A stretch of 10,008 nt of DNA from CAVPRW01 sp046727435 [NCBI: bacterium] (GTDB lineage Bacteria; Tectomicrobia; Entotheonellia; J063), in contig JBKPCR010000143.1 in NCBI GenBank assembly GCA_046727435.1, positions 1 to 10,008 on the forward strand, in the 5' to 3' direction. Within the stretch, counting starts at the first letter, position 1. Each line of letters begins with the position of its first letter. Position numbers and translations under genes: made by a program. Positions 1-6,009 of the stretch are shown here, piece after piece. The notes beneath the pieces are model-generated. The model was not told the DNA's origin, ran no database searches, and worked only from the letters and a program-made list of their open reading frames with translations.

Positions 1-261
1 CTACGTATGGCAACACGTTCGACGACTGGTCCGGGTCATGCGGGGAAGCCGAGGACACTGGAAGAGGCATGGGTTTACCGCTTGCATGCATGGTCATGGC
101 ATGGCGGGCTTTTGTCAGCCAGGAAGACGCGGGACGTAACCCCGAATGCCGCAAGCCGAAGGCTGTCGGTGAGCCGTATAAGAGCAAACCTCATGTTCGG
201 TTCGAGGTGGCAGGGGGTGGACAGCAGGATCTCGGTCCCCCGAGCCACTCCCTGACCCTAC
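1..261 (+). mobile_element. Group II intron, 3' end (domains V-VI), truncated by the window edge
   Basis: Positions 171-203 fit the domain V pattern of bacterial group II introns. They open with GAGCCG, which carries the AGC catalytic triad, and close with CGGTTC, and these two ends pair with each other. The inner part of the domain V stem pairs imperfectly, so the copy may be degenerate. A domain VI-like hairpin follows: GTGGC (207-211) pairs with GCCAC (244-248), and inside it GGGGG (213-217) pairs with CCCCC (237-241). The segment ends in CCCTAC near 261, consistent with the 3' ends of such introns. I could not recognise reverse transcriptase or maturase sequence in any frame of 1-170, so the stretch before domain V is probably the end of domain IV. 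The 5' part of the element lies outside the window. The exact 3' boundary and the intron class are inference. Confidence 0.62.
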
Positions 262-282
262 CGAAGCAGCGTTGTCCAGCAT
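262..282 (-). pseudogene. First seven codons of an ORF cut off by the intron (candidate IS tnpA)
   Basis: An ATG at 282 on the minus strand is preceded by the strong Shine-Dalgarno sequence AAGGAGG, only 3 bases from the ATG. It encodes MLDNAAS before the frame reaches the predicted intron 3' boundary near 261/262. The frame stays open to a TGA at 115-117 (55 codons), but everything after codon 7 is antisense to intron domains V and VI, so the downstream residues are not the original protein. The most economical reading is the start of the first gene of the surrounding IS-like element, split by an intron inserted in the opposite orientation. Because the intron is antisense to this ORF, splicing could not restore its mRNA. 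The identity as tnpA is inferred from position only. Confidence 0.4.
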
Positions 283-370
283 GATCCTCCTTCCTTGTTG
301 CCTGCGCCTACTGCGATTGAACCATTCCTTTACCCTTCTGCATAGGTCGATCGTATAGGTGAACGCTTAC
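262..370 (-). mobile_element. Probable terminus of an IS66-like insertion sequence, interrupted by the intron
   Basis: Read on the minus strand, this segment begins at 370 with GTAAGCGTTCACC. IS66-family elements are known for terminal inverted repeats beginning GTAA, often GTAAGCG, and for 8-bp target duplications. About 90 bases inside this end there is a very strong ribosome binding site (AAGGAGG) and an ATG at 282, the layout expected for a first transposase-operon gene close to the IS end. The 8 bases 371-378 (CCAGTGCT) separate the end from the stop codon of the neighbouring small gene, matching the size of one copy of the expected duplication. The other IS end and the tnpB/tnpC genes are not in the window, so the family assignment rests on a short motif and the layout. 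Confidence 0.42.
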
Positions 371-378
371 CCAGTGCT

Positions 379-690
379 TTACCACCACAGCCAGCGATAC
401 AACTCTTGGCCAGTGATGCCGGTGATGTGCCCGACGCACTTGTCGGCGTGGAGGCGGCCGTTACTGCCGATCTTAAATACCAAGCCCGTCGCGCACTCCA
501 CAACGAAGACGGCTCGCGGTCCGACATCAAGTTGGATATCTTCCTCTACCGCCTGGAGCTGCATCGAGATCATCAACAGGTCTTCGTACTCGCCAAACTC
601 CTGCCGAAAGGCTGGCACAGCAACGTCATTAAATTCTGTCACCACCCGTTGACAGTCTTCCAGCCAGCCGTGTCCTTGATCCGTCTCCAT
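379..690 (-). CDS. Small uncharacterised protein (103 aa), third gene of the kinase-phosphatase cassette
   Basis: I do not recognise a family. The ATG at 690 is preceded by AGAGGA about five bases upstream, a good ribosome binding site, and it follows the phosphatase stop codon by 54 bases in the same direction. The product is soluble and acidic, with no signal peptide or membrane segment. Its N-terminal half is rich in Glu, Asp and Gln and looks helical (about residues 8-50, including QEFGEYEDLLMISMQLQ). The C-terminal half looks like beta strands (RAVFVVECATGLVFKIGS), and the protein ends in an unusual WLWW tail. An adaptor or substrate of the kinase/phosphatase pair would fit the context, but that is inference. 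An IS-like end begins 8 bases beyond its TAA stop; the stop itself lies outside the element, so the C-terminus appears native. Confidence 0.7.
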   Translation of the reverse strand: METDQGHGWLEDCQRVVTEFNDVAVPAFRQEFGEYEDLLMISMQLQAVEEDIQLDVGPRAVFVVECATGLVFKIGSNGRLHADKCVGHITGITGQELYRWLWW

Positions 691-744
691 GACATCCTCT
701 GTCCGTCAAACGCTCGTGGAATGCTCCGGCGAACCAGACACTTC

Positions 745-1449
745 CTACGAGGGAGCCAGCCTGATATAGCGGATAATGGCCGTCGCATCGTCGCGTCTGA
801 ATCCACTGCTATCGTCGACTCGCCCTTTGTTCCCTTGTTTCTTCTCACCGAACAGCTGTTGCAGGGCAACAACCGCTTGCTCGGGTGAGGGCGCAGCGTC
901 GACGAGAGCGACCAGTTCGCTGGGGGCGACATTTTCGATGAGGCCATCAGTGGCCAGGACCAGTCGATCTTCGAGTTCTAAGCTGATGCGGGTCGCCTTG
1001 TAGGAAAGCTTTTCGTGGCGGCCCAGCGCATTGGCGATGCCCAGAAACGTGGCGCCTTGGGCCGTTCCCATCAGTGGTATGATGTCGTGACCTCTGATCA
1101 GGAAGACAGGGCTATCGCCAACGTTCAGTACATGGAGCGTTGAGCCGATCTTGAGGGTCACCGAAGCCGTGGTCAGGAAAAACCGTCCCCTGCCACGCTG
1201 GTATAGCCGCTGATTCGTCATGTCAAGGAGTGTTGTGAGCCCGTCAATTGTGTCGACTGTGGCCTCCTGGAGCGTTTTGCTGGCATAGCCACTGGCGTCG
1301 GCACCCCCGCGTCCGCTCGCTCCATCGAAGACGGCATCGATGGCGATGTGGCGGCTCAGCTCTCGGGTAATGTAGGCATCCTCGCCATGAAACGAATTGT
1401 CCTGAAACACCCCCGCAGAACCGTTTGGCAGATCACTGTGTGTTGGCAT
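745..1449 (-). CDS. PP2C-family (PPM) protein serine/threonine phosphatase
   Basis: This is a metal-dependent protein phosphatase that would remove phosphate from Ser/Thr residues in the cytoplasm. At 234 aa it is about the size of a minimal bacterial PP2C domain. The metal-binding signatures appear in order: E23-D24 near the N-terminus, VFDGASG with D42-G43, VLNVGDS with the GDS at 111-113, LVLATDG with D168-G169, and the C-terminal RRDDATAII with D220-D221. The usual DGMGG/DGHGG motif is replaced by DGASGRGG, a variation seen in bacterial members. There is no signal peptide or membrane segment. It lies 33 bases after the kinase stop codon and precedes the small 103-aa gene, so the kinase and phosphatase are probably co-transcribed and antagonistic. 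No strong Shine-Dalgarno sequence precedes the ATG; translation may depend on the upstream gene. Confidence 0.88.
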   Translation of the reverse strand: MPTHSDLPNGSAGVFQDNSFHGEDAYITRELSRHIAIDAVFDGASGRGGADASGYASKTLQEATVDTIDGLTTLLDMTNQRLYQRGRGRFFLTTASVTLKIGSTLHVLNVGDSPVFLIRGHDIIPLMGTAQGATFLGIANALGRHEKLSYKATRISLELEDRLVLATDGLIENVAPSELVALVDAAPSPEQAVVALQQLFGEKKQGNKGRVDDSSGFRRDDATAIIRYIRLAPS

Positions 1450-1482
1450 GGTCGTTGGTAGTTCAGGGCCGCAGCAGGCCCG

Positions 1483-2496
1483 TTACGCATATGGGGCGAG
1501 GTCGGCATCCGGATCGAAGCGAAACTTCCGCCAATATTGTTCCCTCAACAGCTCCATCCCCTGATGCCAGACCCCGACCAGGTCCGTAAAATCCTGCAGG
1601 CTGCGGTTACGCTCATCAACCAAAGCGAAATACTGCTGCAAATCATGACGGAAGGGGGTGACCCCGCCGTAATCCCGTCTCTTGAGGCGTTGCAGCATGT
1701 CCACAGCGAGGTCCTGGAGCGGCCCGCTGGCCAACTCTGCACAGGCTTGGATCATGCGATCCAGCTCCCTGACAAATCCCAGCGCCGGCCCCATGCCGTA
1801 AGGGTCCCGGTAGCCTTTGGAGTGCGTCGGCGGGCTCTGAGGCTCCAGATAGAATTTGCACAACTCAGCCAGGCAATCGTGGACATCGGGTGCAGGCCGC
1901 GGGCCAGTAGCCGTCTTCAGGTCCACACATGTACCAATATCGATGACGGTGATCTCGCCGCGCTTGGGATCAAAAAAGATGTTCTGCGGGCGCAGATCCA
2001 TGATCAGGTAATCCACGCGCGTAAATCCCTCCTCGACGTCCAGAATCTGCTCGAAGATGCTCGGCCCGCCCTCGAATGCCCCTTGCACCAACGGGTGCAA
2101 GGCGAAGAGATTCTGGGCCAGCCCGATTGGAACGCCGCGAAACTTATCCTTGATGTCGGCCACCAGTGGCAGCCCACGCGCCCGTTCTTCAATCAGTACA
2201 TGATATTCTTGTGGGAGTGCATCGCCAAAGAAGCGGTCATGGCTAACCCGCTCCGTGTATCCGACCAAAGGCGCGATATGTGGTACGACCCCAGCGAGCA
2301 CTCGGTGTAATTCGATCACCCGAGCTGACTGCTCGTCGACGTGCCGGGTTTGTCCGACGCGTATGGTCTGCGCCCACGGTCGCTTCAAAACCACATCTTT
2401 GCCGGTTTCACGGTCAACGGCGGCATAAACCTCATAGTTGGCCCCAATGCCAAGTTGGCCGCCTAAACTGAAGCGCTCAAGGTCGATTACGTCCAT
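1483..2496 (-). CDS. Eukaryotic-like Ser/Thr protein kinase, divergent, soluble
   Basis: The 337-aa product has the kinase core. A glycine loop (LGIGANYEVY, residues 15-24) is followed by the ATP-binding lysine in VVLKR (K38). The catalytic loop is LIMDLRPQNIFF, with D167 as catalytic base and N172 for metal binding. VIDIG supplies the metal-binding Asp (D186) in place of DFG. Two departures from canonical Hanks kinases stand out: HRDLKP reads IMDLRP, so catalytic-loop Arg and Lys are changed, and DFG reads DIG. The part between the N-lobe and the catalytic loop is longer than usual (about residues 100-160). No transmembrane segment or sensor domain is visible, unlike many PknB-type kinases. 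It heads the operon, with the PP2C phosphatase 33 bases downstream. The strong promoter at 2554-2582 leaves a leader of about 50 bases. The ribosome binding site (GGTGGAT, about ten bases upstream) is modest. Confidence 0.85.
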   Translation of the reverse strand: MDVIDLERFSLGGQLGIGANYEVYAAVDRETGKDVVLKRPWAQTIRVGQTRHVDEQSARVIELHRVLAGVVPHIAPLVGYTERVSHDRFFGDALPQEYHVLIEERARGLPLVADIKDKFRGVPIGLAQNLFALHPLVQGAFEGGPSIFEQILDVEEGFTRVDYLIMDLRPQNIFFDPKRGEITVIDIGTCVDLKTATGPRPAPDVHDCLAELCKFYLEPQSPPTHSKGYRDPYGMGPALGFVRELDRMIQACAELASGPLQDLAVDMLQRLKRRDYGGVTPFRHDLQQYFALVDERNRSLQDFTDLVGVWHQGMELLREQYWRKFRFDPDADLAPYA

Positions 2497-2533
2497 CGCA
2501 ACGATCCACCACCCCTCATGTCACTATCGACAA

Positions 2534-2546
2534 GTTGTATACGAAC
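2534..2546. promoter_or_regulatory. Imperfect palindrome at the predicted kinase transcription start (candidate operator)
   Basis: The 13 bases GTTGTATACGAAC form a near-palindrome around GTATAC, with GTT and AAC as outer arms and one base missing from one half. It falls at about +1 to +13 of the kinase promoter, where a bound repressor would block initiation. The match is short and could be chance. Confidence 0.28.
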
Positions 2547-2553
2547 AGGTGCG

Positions 2554-2582
2554 ATTCTAGGGGAAGTGCGATGCCATGTCAA
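2554..2582 (-). promoter_or_regulatory. Strong sigma70-type promoter for the kinase-phosphatase operon
   Basis: On the minus strand TTGACA (2582-2577) and TAGAAT (2559-2554) are separated by exactly 17 bases (2560-2576). This is a perfect -35 box and a -10 box one base from consensus. Transcription would start near 2547, about 50 bases before the kinase ATG at 2496. Confidence 0.78.
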
Positions 2583-2590
2583 CGTCGATC

Positions 2591-2640
2591 CAACCCCCAC
2601 CCTCTCTCCCCTCCCCCCTCCCTCTCCCGGCGGGAGAGGG
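2591..2640. repeat. C-rich tract ending in a perfect 9-bp inverted repeat
   Basis: A C/T-rich stretch runs into CCCTCTCCC (2620-2628), a 3-base loop GGC and GGGAGAGGG (2632-2640), a perfect 9-bp stem. Related CCCTCTCCC...GGGAGAGGG palindromes are common dispersed intergenic repeats in many proteobacterial genomes. It sits between the divergent kinase promoter and the VOC gene. It has no T-run, so it is a poor match for an intrinsic terminator. Only one copy is present in the window, so its repeat status is inferred from family resemblance. Confidence 0.6.
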
Positions 2641-2720
2641 AGACATCGTTGCACCAATGAGGTATCATGAGATGGACCAAGGCGATCCGACGTTCTGGAA
2701 ACCGACGAGGATAAGCACCG

Positions 2721-3071
2721 ATGAACATCCAGCATATCAGCGCCGTGACGCTGGCGGTCCAAGATATGGCACGTTCAGTAGCGTTCTATCAGGCCATTGG
2801 TTTAGACGTGTTGTACGGCGGCGCGCAGGCCACATTTACGAGCTTCCGTCTGGGCGACAGCTTTCTGAACCTCATTCTGACGCCAGCGTATACTGGACTC
2901 TGGTGGGGGCGCCTGATCTTCCGGGTTGACAAGGTCGATGATCTACATGCGTCGTTCATGGCCAAGGGGATGCAAGCGGAGCCACCGCGGGACGGCTCGT
3001 GGGGAGAACGCTATTTCCACATCAAAGACCCCGATGGGCATGAGCTAAGCTTTGCGCAGTTACTCCGTTGA
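2721..3071 (+). CDS. VOC-superfamily protein (glyoxalase / bleomycin-resistance fold)
   Basis: This 116-aa protein has the vicinal oxygen chelate layout of two beta-alpha-beta-beta-beta modules. The first begins QHISAVTLAVQDMARSVAFY, with a His at position 5. The second contains GRLIFRVDKVDDL and ends in HIKDPDGHELSFAQ, with the usual acidic metal ligand at E108. At the start of the second module, where metal-dependent members often carry His, this protein has Arg64, so full glyoxalase I-type metal binding is doubtful. The substrate cannot be assigned. AGGA lies nine bases before the ATG and supports the start. It is the only convincing plus-strand protein gene here and is transcribed divergently from the kinase operon. 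It appears to be monocistronic, converging on the lipoprotein gene 87 bases away. No clear promoter was found for it. Confidence 0.88.
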   Translation: MNIQHISAVTLAVQDMARSVAFYQAIGLDVLYGGAQATFTSFRLGDSFLNLILTPAYTGLWWGRLIFRVDKVDDLHASFMAKGMQAEPPRDGSWGERYFHIKDPDGHELSFAQLLR

Positions 3072-3158
3072 GGAGCAGACCGGCCCAGAAACGCCTGTCG
3101 ACATTGCCAACCACCAGCTATGCCGTAAACCTTTGCGATGGACCTCCTCGAACGCTGA

Positions 3159-3692
3159 TTACTGTTGCTGGGCCGGGAGGGGCTCCGCCGACGGGACCTC
3201 CTGGCTCATCGCCGCCGCGATCTCCTGCGCCGACTCCAGCATGCCACGCCGGATCCAGCTGTTATTCCAGTCGACGCCGCCCACATCGGCCACTGGTTCT
3301 GTGCTATGCAGACGTATCTGTACCGTCTGTGGCAAACCATCCTTGCCGTCGTTTTTCCGCACCACTAGAACCGCATCAATGCCGTGTACTTTGAATCTGG
3401 CCATGACCTCTGGATTGAACAGATCATCCTGGGTTTTTTGCATCAACACCAATAACGCCAACGTGGCGCCGGTGTCGACGATTGTGTAGCCTCGTCCCGC
3501 TAGTTCAATACCGATGACATCGGCAAAGATACCGCTGTTCGGTGCCAGTGCAATGGTCTTGAGCGGCGGGTCGATGAACGGGAAGCGCCCGACCGGGTTC
3601 ACCCGGGCCGTGGCACACCCATTGAGGAACCACACCAGAGAGAGCACGACAAACAGACGACCCGTCGGCGCTTCCCGCATAGCCGCTCTCAC
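3159..3692 (-). CDS. Putative lipoprotein (177 aa) coupled to ampG
   Basis: The N-terminus is a lipoprotein signal peptide: a positive start, a hydrophobic stretch at residues 13-23 (LFVVLSLVWFL) and the lipobox LNGC with Cys26 as the lipidated residue. The next residues are ATA, with no Asp at +2, so outer-membrane sorting is plausible in a Gram-negative cell. The mature part has an alternating alpha/beta look (KTIALAPNSG, GRGYTIVDTG, IDAVLVV) reminiscent of small CsgG/GNA1162-like periplasmic lipoproteins, but I cannot assign a family. I chose the GTG at 3692 because GAGGA lies six bases before it and because it overlaps the ampG stop in a GTGA arrangement that implies translational coupling. 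An ATG at 3680 is an alternative that would also keep the signal peptide. The C-terminus is Gln/Pro rich (PAQQQ). Confidence 0.78.
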   Translation of the reverse strand: MRAAMREAPTGRLFVVLSLVWFLNGCATARVNPVGRFPFIDPPLKTIALAPNSGIFADVIGIELAGRGYTIVDTGATLALLVLMQKTQDDLFNPEVMARFKVHGIDAVLVVRKNDGKDGLPQTVQIRLHSTEPVADVGGVDWNNSWIRRGMLESAQEIAAAMSQEVPSAEPLPAQQQ

Positions 3693-5290
3693 TCGAGGTC
3701 CTCACTCATAGGGAAGTCGTGGCCGCCACGTCGCGCCGCCGCCAACGCCGCCGTCACCAAGCCGATGGCCACGCCAAACACCGCCACCCCACTAAGTTGC
3801 ATCCAGCCACCGATCCCCACCGGCTGAATGACCTCCCACAGCTGCGCCACGAACAAAAACTCTCCTCCCGGAGCGGATTTCATGCCCCTGAGCCCGGCGA
3901 GCGCCGCGAGCAGCGCTGCCCCGATCAGCGTACCCGCAATGGTGCCGAATAATCCACGCCATGCCAGGGCTGCTGTGGATAGGGGCGGCAACGCTATGGG
4001 CTTTTCCACGGAGAATGGGGGGTCCCGCAAGCCCAACGGCGCGAACCGATGTAATAGGAGCATCCCCGGCACGCCCGCCACAATGGTACTCCAGAAGAAT
4101 AGCTTCCACCCCAGGGCATCCACCAGGAAACCGCTCACCGGGCCTGCCAGCAGGCGCGGCAAACCGAATAAACTAGAAAAGAGCGCGTACTGCGTCGCCG
4201 AAAACCGCTTCTGGGTGAGGCGTAATAACAGTACCGCGAAGGCCCCAGTCCCCATCCCCTGTGTCAGACTCTCAAACGCCATGGCGTTATACATCAAGGT
4301 GCGATTGAGGCTGCTGTCCGCCAGCAGGATGTAGCCCATGTTGGAGAAAATCTGTAACAAGCCAAACACCCAAAGCGAGTGGCCTAGCCCCAAAAAAGTC
4401 GTCAGCATACCGCCGATGAAGGTGCCGGTGAGGCTGGCGGCGAGCCCCACCGTCGCGAGCGCTACCCCACGGTCGAAAGCGCTGTATCCAAGATCGATCA
4501 GAAATGGCCGCAGGAGCGCCCCAGCGAGGTTATCAGCCAGTTTATAGCAGGCGACGAAGGCCAGGATTTCGAGGGCCCGGCTCCGCTGGAACACCCCCAG
4601 AAATGGATACCAGATGGCGGCGCGCAGCGTCTTTGGGGCAGTGGGACGGTCTTCTGCCTCGGGAGCTTTCCAGGTGATCACCAGCATCGGCACGTAGAGC
4701 AGCGCCAGGCAGAGATTCACTAACGGCCAAGAATACTGGGCTGCCAGCGTAATGCTCAAGCCCCCGGAGACGTACATGGCGGCCCGATAGATCGCAGTCC
4801 GCGCCCCCACAGCTACGCCTTGCTCCTCCGGTCGCAGGATTTCGACGGCATAGGCGTCGATGGCGATGTCCTGCGTGGCCGAGGCAAAGGCGATCGCCAG
4901 AGCCAATGCGCCGACGACCCAGGGGGTATCGGGGTGATTTCCACATCCTATCAGCCAAAGCGTGAGGGTGAGCAGGCCGACCTGGGATAGCGCCGCCCAG
5001 CCTCGCCTGCGTCCGAGCCAGGGTAAGGTGTAGCGGTCCATCAGAGGCGACCAAAGGATCTTGAACGTCCAGGGTGCCTGAGCCAGTGTTATCAGCCCCA
5101 CGACGCGGATGTCGACGCCAATGCTCCGCATCCAATCGGGAATGGCTATGAGGACAAGGCCAAAAGGGAGGCCGGATGAGAATGATAGGAGGGAAACCGC
5201 CGCGGTGCGCCAGGAGGTCATCGACCGGGCGATACCGCGGAGAGCACCAGGATTATCGCTATTTGGGGATTTCAAGTCGGCCACCGCCAT
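3689..5290 (-). CDS. ampG: AmpG-family muropeptide permease (MFS transporter)
   Basis: AmpG proteins import GlcNAc-anhydroMurNAc peptides from the periplasm for peptidoglycan recycling and, in some bacteria, feed beta-lactamase induction. The 533-aa product is a multi-pass inner-membrane protein with family signatures: FSSGLPFGLV (37-46), PWTFKILWSPLMDRYTLP followed by GRRRGW (73-98), and ASATQDIAIDAYAVE (136-150). The length lies between the enterobacterial (about 490) and pseudomonad (about 590) proteins, and there are extra hydrophobic segments at the C-terminus (about 440-520). The ATG at 5290 has no obvious ribosome binding site; Met24, just before the first membrane segment, is an alternative. 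It is followed without a gap by a lipoprotein gene and lies 38 bases downstream of the DUF5658-like gene. Related acetyl-CoA or other MFS transporters are possible, but the motifs favour AmpG. Confidence 0.86.
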   Translation of the reverse strand: MAVADLKSPNSDNPGALRGIARSMTSWRTAAVSLLSFSSGLPFGLVLIAIPDWMRSIGVDIRVVGLITLAQAPWTFKILWSPLMDRYTLPWLGRRRGWAALSQVGLLTLTLWLIGCGNHPDTPWVVGALALAIAFASATQDIAIDAYAVEILRPEEQGVAVGARTAIYRAAMYVSGGLSITLAAQYSWPLVNLCLALLYVPMLVITWKAPEAEDRPTAPKTLRAAIWYPFLGVFQRSRALEILAFVACYKLADNLAGALLRPFLIDLGYSAFDRGVALATVGLAASLTGTFIGGMLTTFLGLGHSLWVFGLLQIFSNMGYILLADSSLNRTLMYNAMAFESLTQGMGTGAFAVLLLRLTQKRFSATQYALFSSLFGLPRLLAGPVSGFLVDALGWKLFFWSTIVAGVPGMLLLHRFAPLGLRDPPFSVEKPIALPPLSTAALAWRGLFGTIAGTLIGAALLAALAGLRGMKSAPGGEFLFVAQLWEVIQPVGIGGWMQLSGVAVFGVAIGLVTAALAAARRGGHDFPMSEDLE

Positions 5291-5328
5291 GCCAACATGC
5301 TAACGCTTGTAGATTCCCCCAAACAGTT

Positions 5329-5775
5329 TCACGACAGTAGGATGGCGGCATGCAGGAGAAGGAGCCCTATGTAGCCGCCAGCCAGCCCAAGAAGCCCTCG
5401 GTATGCCATGGGAAAATAGTGGTGGGCCACCAGAAGCCATGCTCCGATGCCAGTCAGGGCCATTTTGATCCCTACGAAGGGCGTCTGCCCATAGCTGAGC
5501 ATGAGGGCCATGAAAGGATTAGCTTCCTGTCCACCGCGCTGGATGAACAGCAGCGTACACAAGGCATCGAGCGCTGAGGCTCCGAGCACAAAGAAGAGCA
5601 AAACCACTGCACGTCGAGAGGGACAGTCGGCATAGGCATACGCTGCTTCGCCTGCACGGCGGAATTCTTTGCGTCGCCCGTGAACTCGCAAGGCACTCCA
5701 GAGCGTTGTGGAATGCACGCGGCGGTCGAGCTGCCAACGTCGCTCAGCTATGACAACTCCCATTGGATGATCCAT
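5329..5775 (-). CDS. DUF5658-like small integral membrane protein
   Basis: The function is unknown. The 148-aa protein has a basic cytosolic N-terminal part rich in Arg (about 1-55, including RRKEFRRAGE), then three hydrophobic segments at about 56-78, 98-117 and 124-147. Between the first two is the signature QRGGQEANPFMALML (79-93), which with the DALCTLLF before it matches what I know of DUF5658 proteins. A single HH pair (118-119) and Lys104 are the notable polar residues of the membrane part. AAGG about nine bases before the ATG supports the start; Met5 is an alternative. A candidate promoter lies about 85-110 bases upstream. The next gene, ampG, begins 38 bases after its stop, so the two may share a transcript. 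Confidence 0.75.
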   Translation of the reverse strand: MDHPMGVVIAERRWQLDRRVHSTTLWSALRVHGRRKEFRRAGEAAYAYADCPSRRAVVLLFFVLGASALDALCTLLFIQRGGQEANPFMALMLSYGQTPFVGIKMALTGIGAWLLVAHHYFPMAYRGLLGLAGGYIGLLLLHAAILLS

Positions 5776-5857
5776 ACTGTGCTACCTTTCTCTGCGCTGC
5801 TCACCTACTGAACTGCTCACACCCTGTTGCGGCTTCCCCCTTGATCAGTGCAGCGAT

Positions 5858-5886
5858 ATCCTCGCAGAAAAGCGGCGACTTGTCAA
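5858..5886 (-). promoter_or_regulatory. Candidate promoter for the DUF5658-ampG-lipoprotein group
   Basis: On the minus strand a perfect TTGACA -35 box (5886-5881) is followed after 17 bases by GAGGAT (5863-5858), a weak -10 match with three of six bases. A small hairpin (CTACC 5890-5894 with GGTAG 5902-5906) lies just upstream. It is the only promoter-like site seen in the 234-base gap before this gene group. Confidence 0.38.
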
Positions 5887-5926
5887 CTCCTACCACGCAT
5901 CGGTAGTGACCCAGTTTGAAATTTAG

Positions 5927-5950
5927 CGTCATTCCCGCGCAAGCCAGAAC
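5927..5950. repeat. Decayed fragment of a CGTCATTCCCGCG-type dispersed repeat
   Basis: CGTCATTCCCGCGCAAGC resembles the left arm and loop of a widespread palindromic intergenic repeat, whose other arm would read GCGGGAATCC. Here the right arm is lost (CCAGAACC), so no strong stem remains. It lies in the 234-base gap between two minus-strand gene groups. No second copy is in the window, so the call rests on resemblance. Confidence 0.3.
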
Positions 5951-6009
5951 CTTGTAAAATCAATGACTAGCAAGGTCCATGCTTTTGTAGGGACGACGAA
6001 AATGAGTCA

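Noticed and set aside
115-282. Complete 55-codon minus-strand ORF starting at 282
   Set aside because: Beyond codon 7 it is antisense to conserved intron RNA domains, so only the first codons are kept as a truncated gene.
406-888. Plus-strand ORF of 160 codons
   Set aside because: It is antisense to the small 103-aa gene and the end of the PP2C gene and shows no family features.
1465-1480. GGGCC/GGCCC hairpin between kinase and phosphatase genes
   Set aside because: The stem is only five bases with no T-run; too weak to call a terminator or processing site.
1537-2310. Plus-strand ORF of 257 codons
   Set aside because: It lies wholly antisense to the protein kinase gene, whose glycine loop, catalytic loop and DIG motif are clear; the plus-strand translation has no recognisable domain.
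2487-2519. Ten-codon leader ORF overlapping the kinase start
   Set aside because: It has an ATG at 2519 and a stop overlapping the kinase start codon region, but no ribosome binding site of its own; it could be chance.
3828-4334. Plus-strand ORF of 168 codons
   Set aside because: It is antisense to the membrane segments of AmpG, and the composition is that of a shadow frame.
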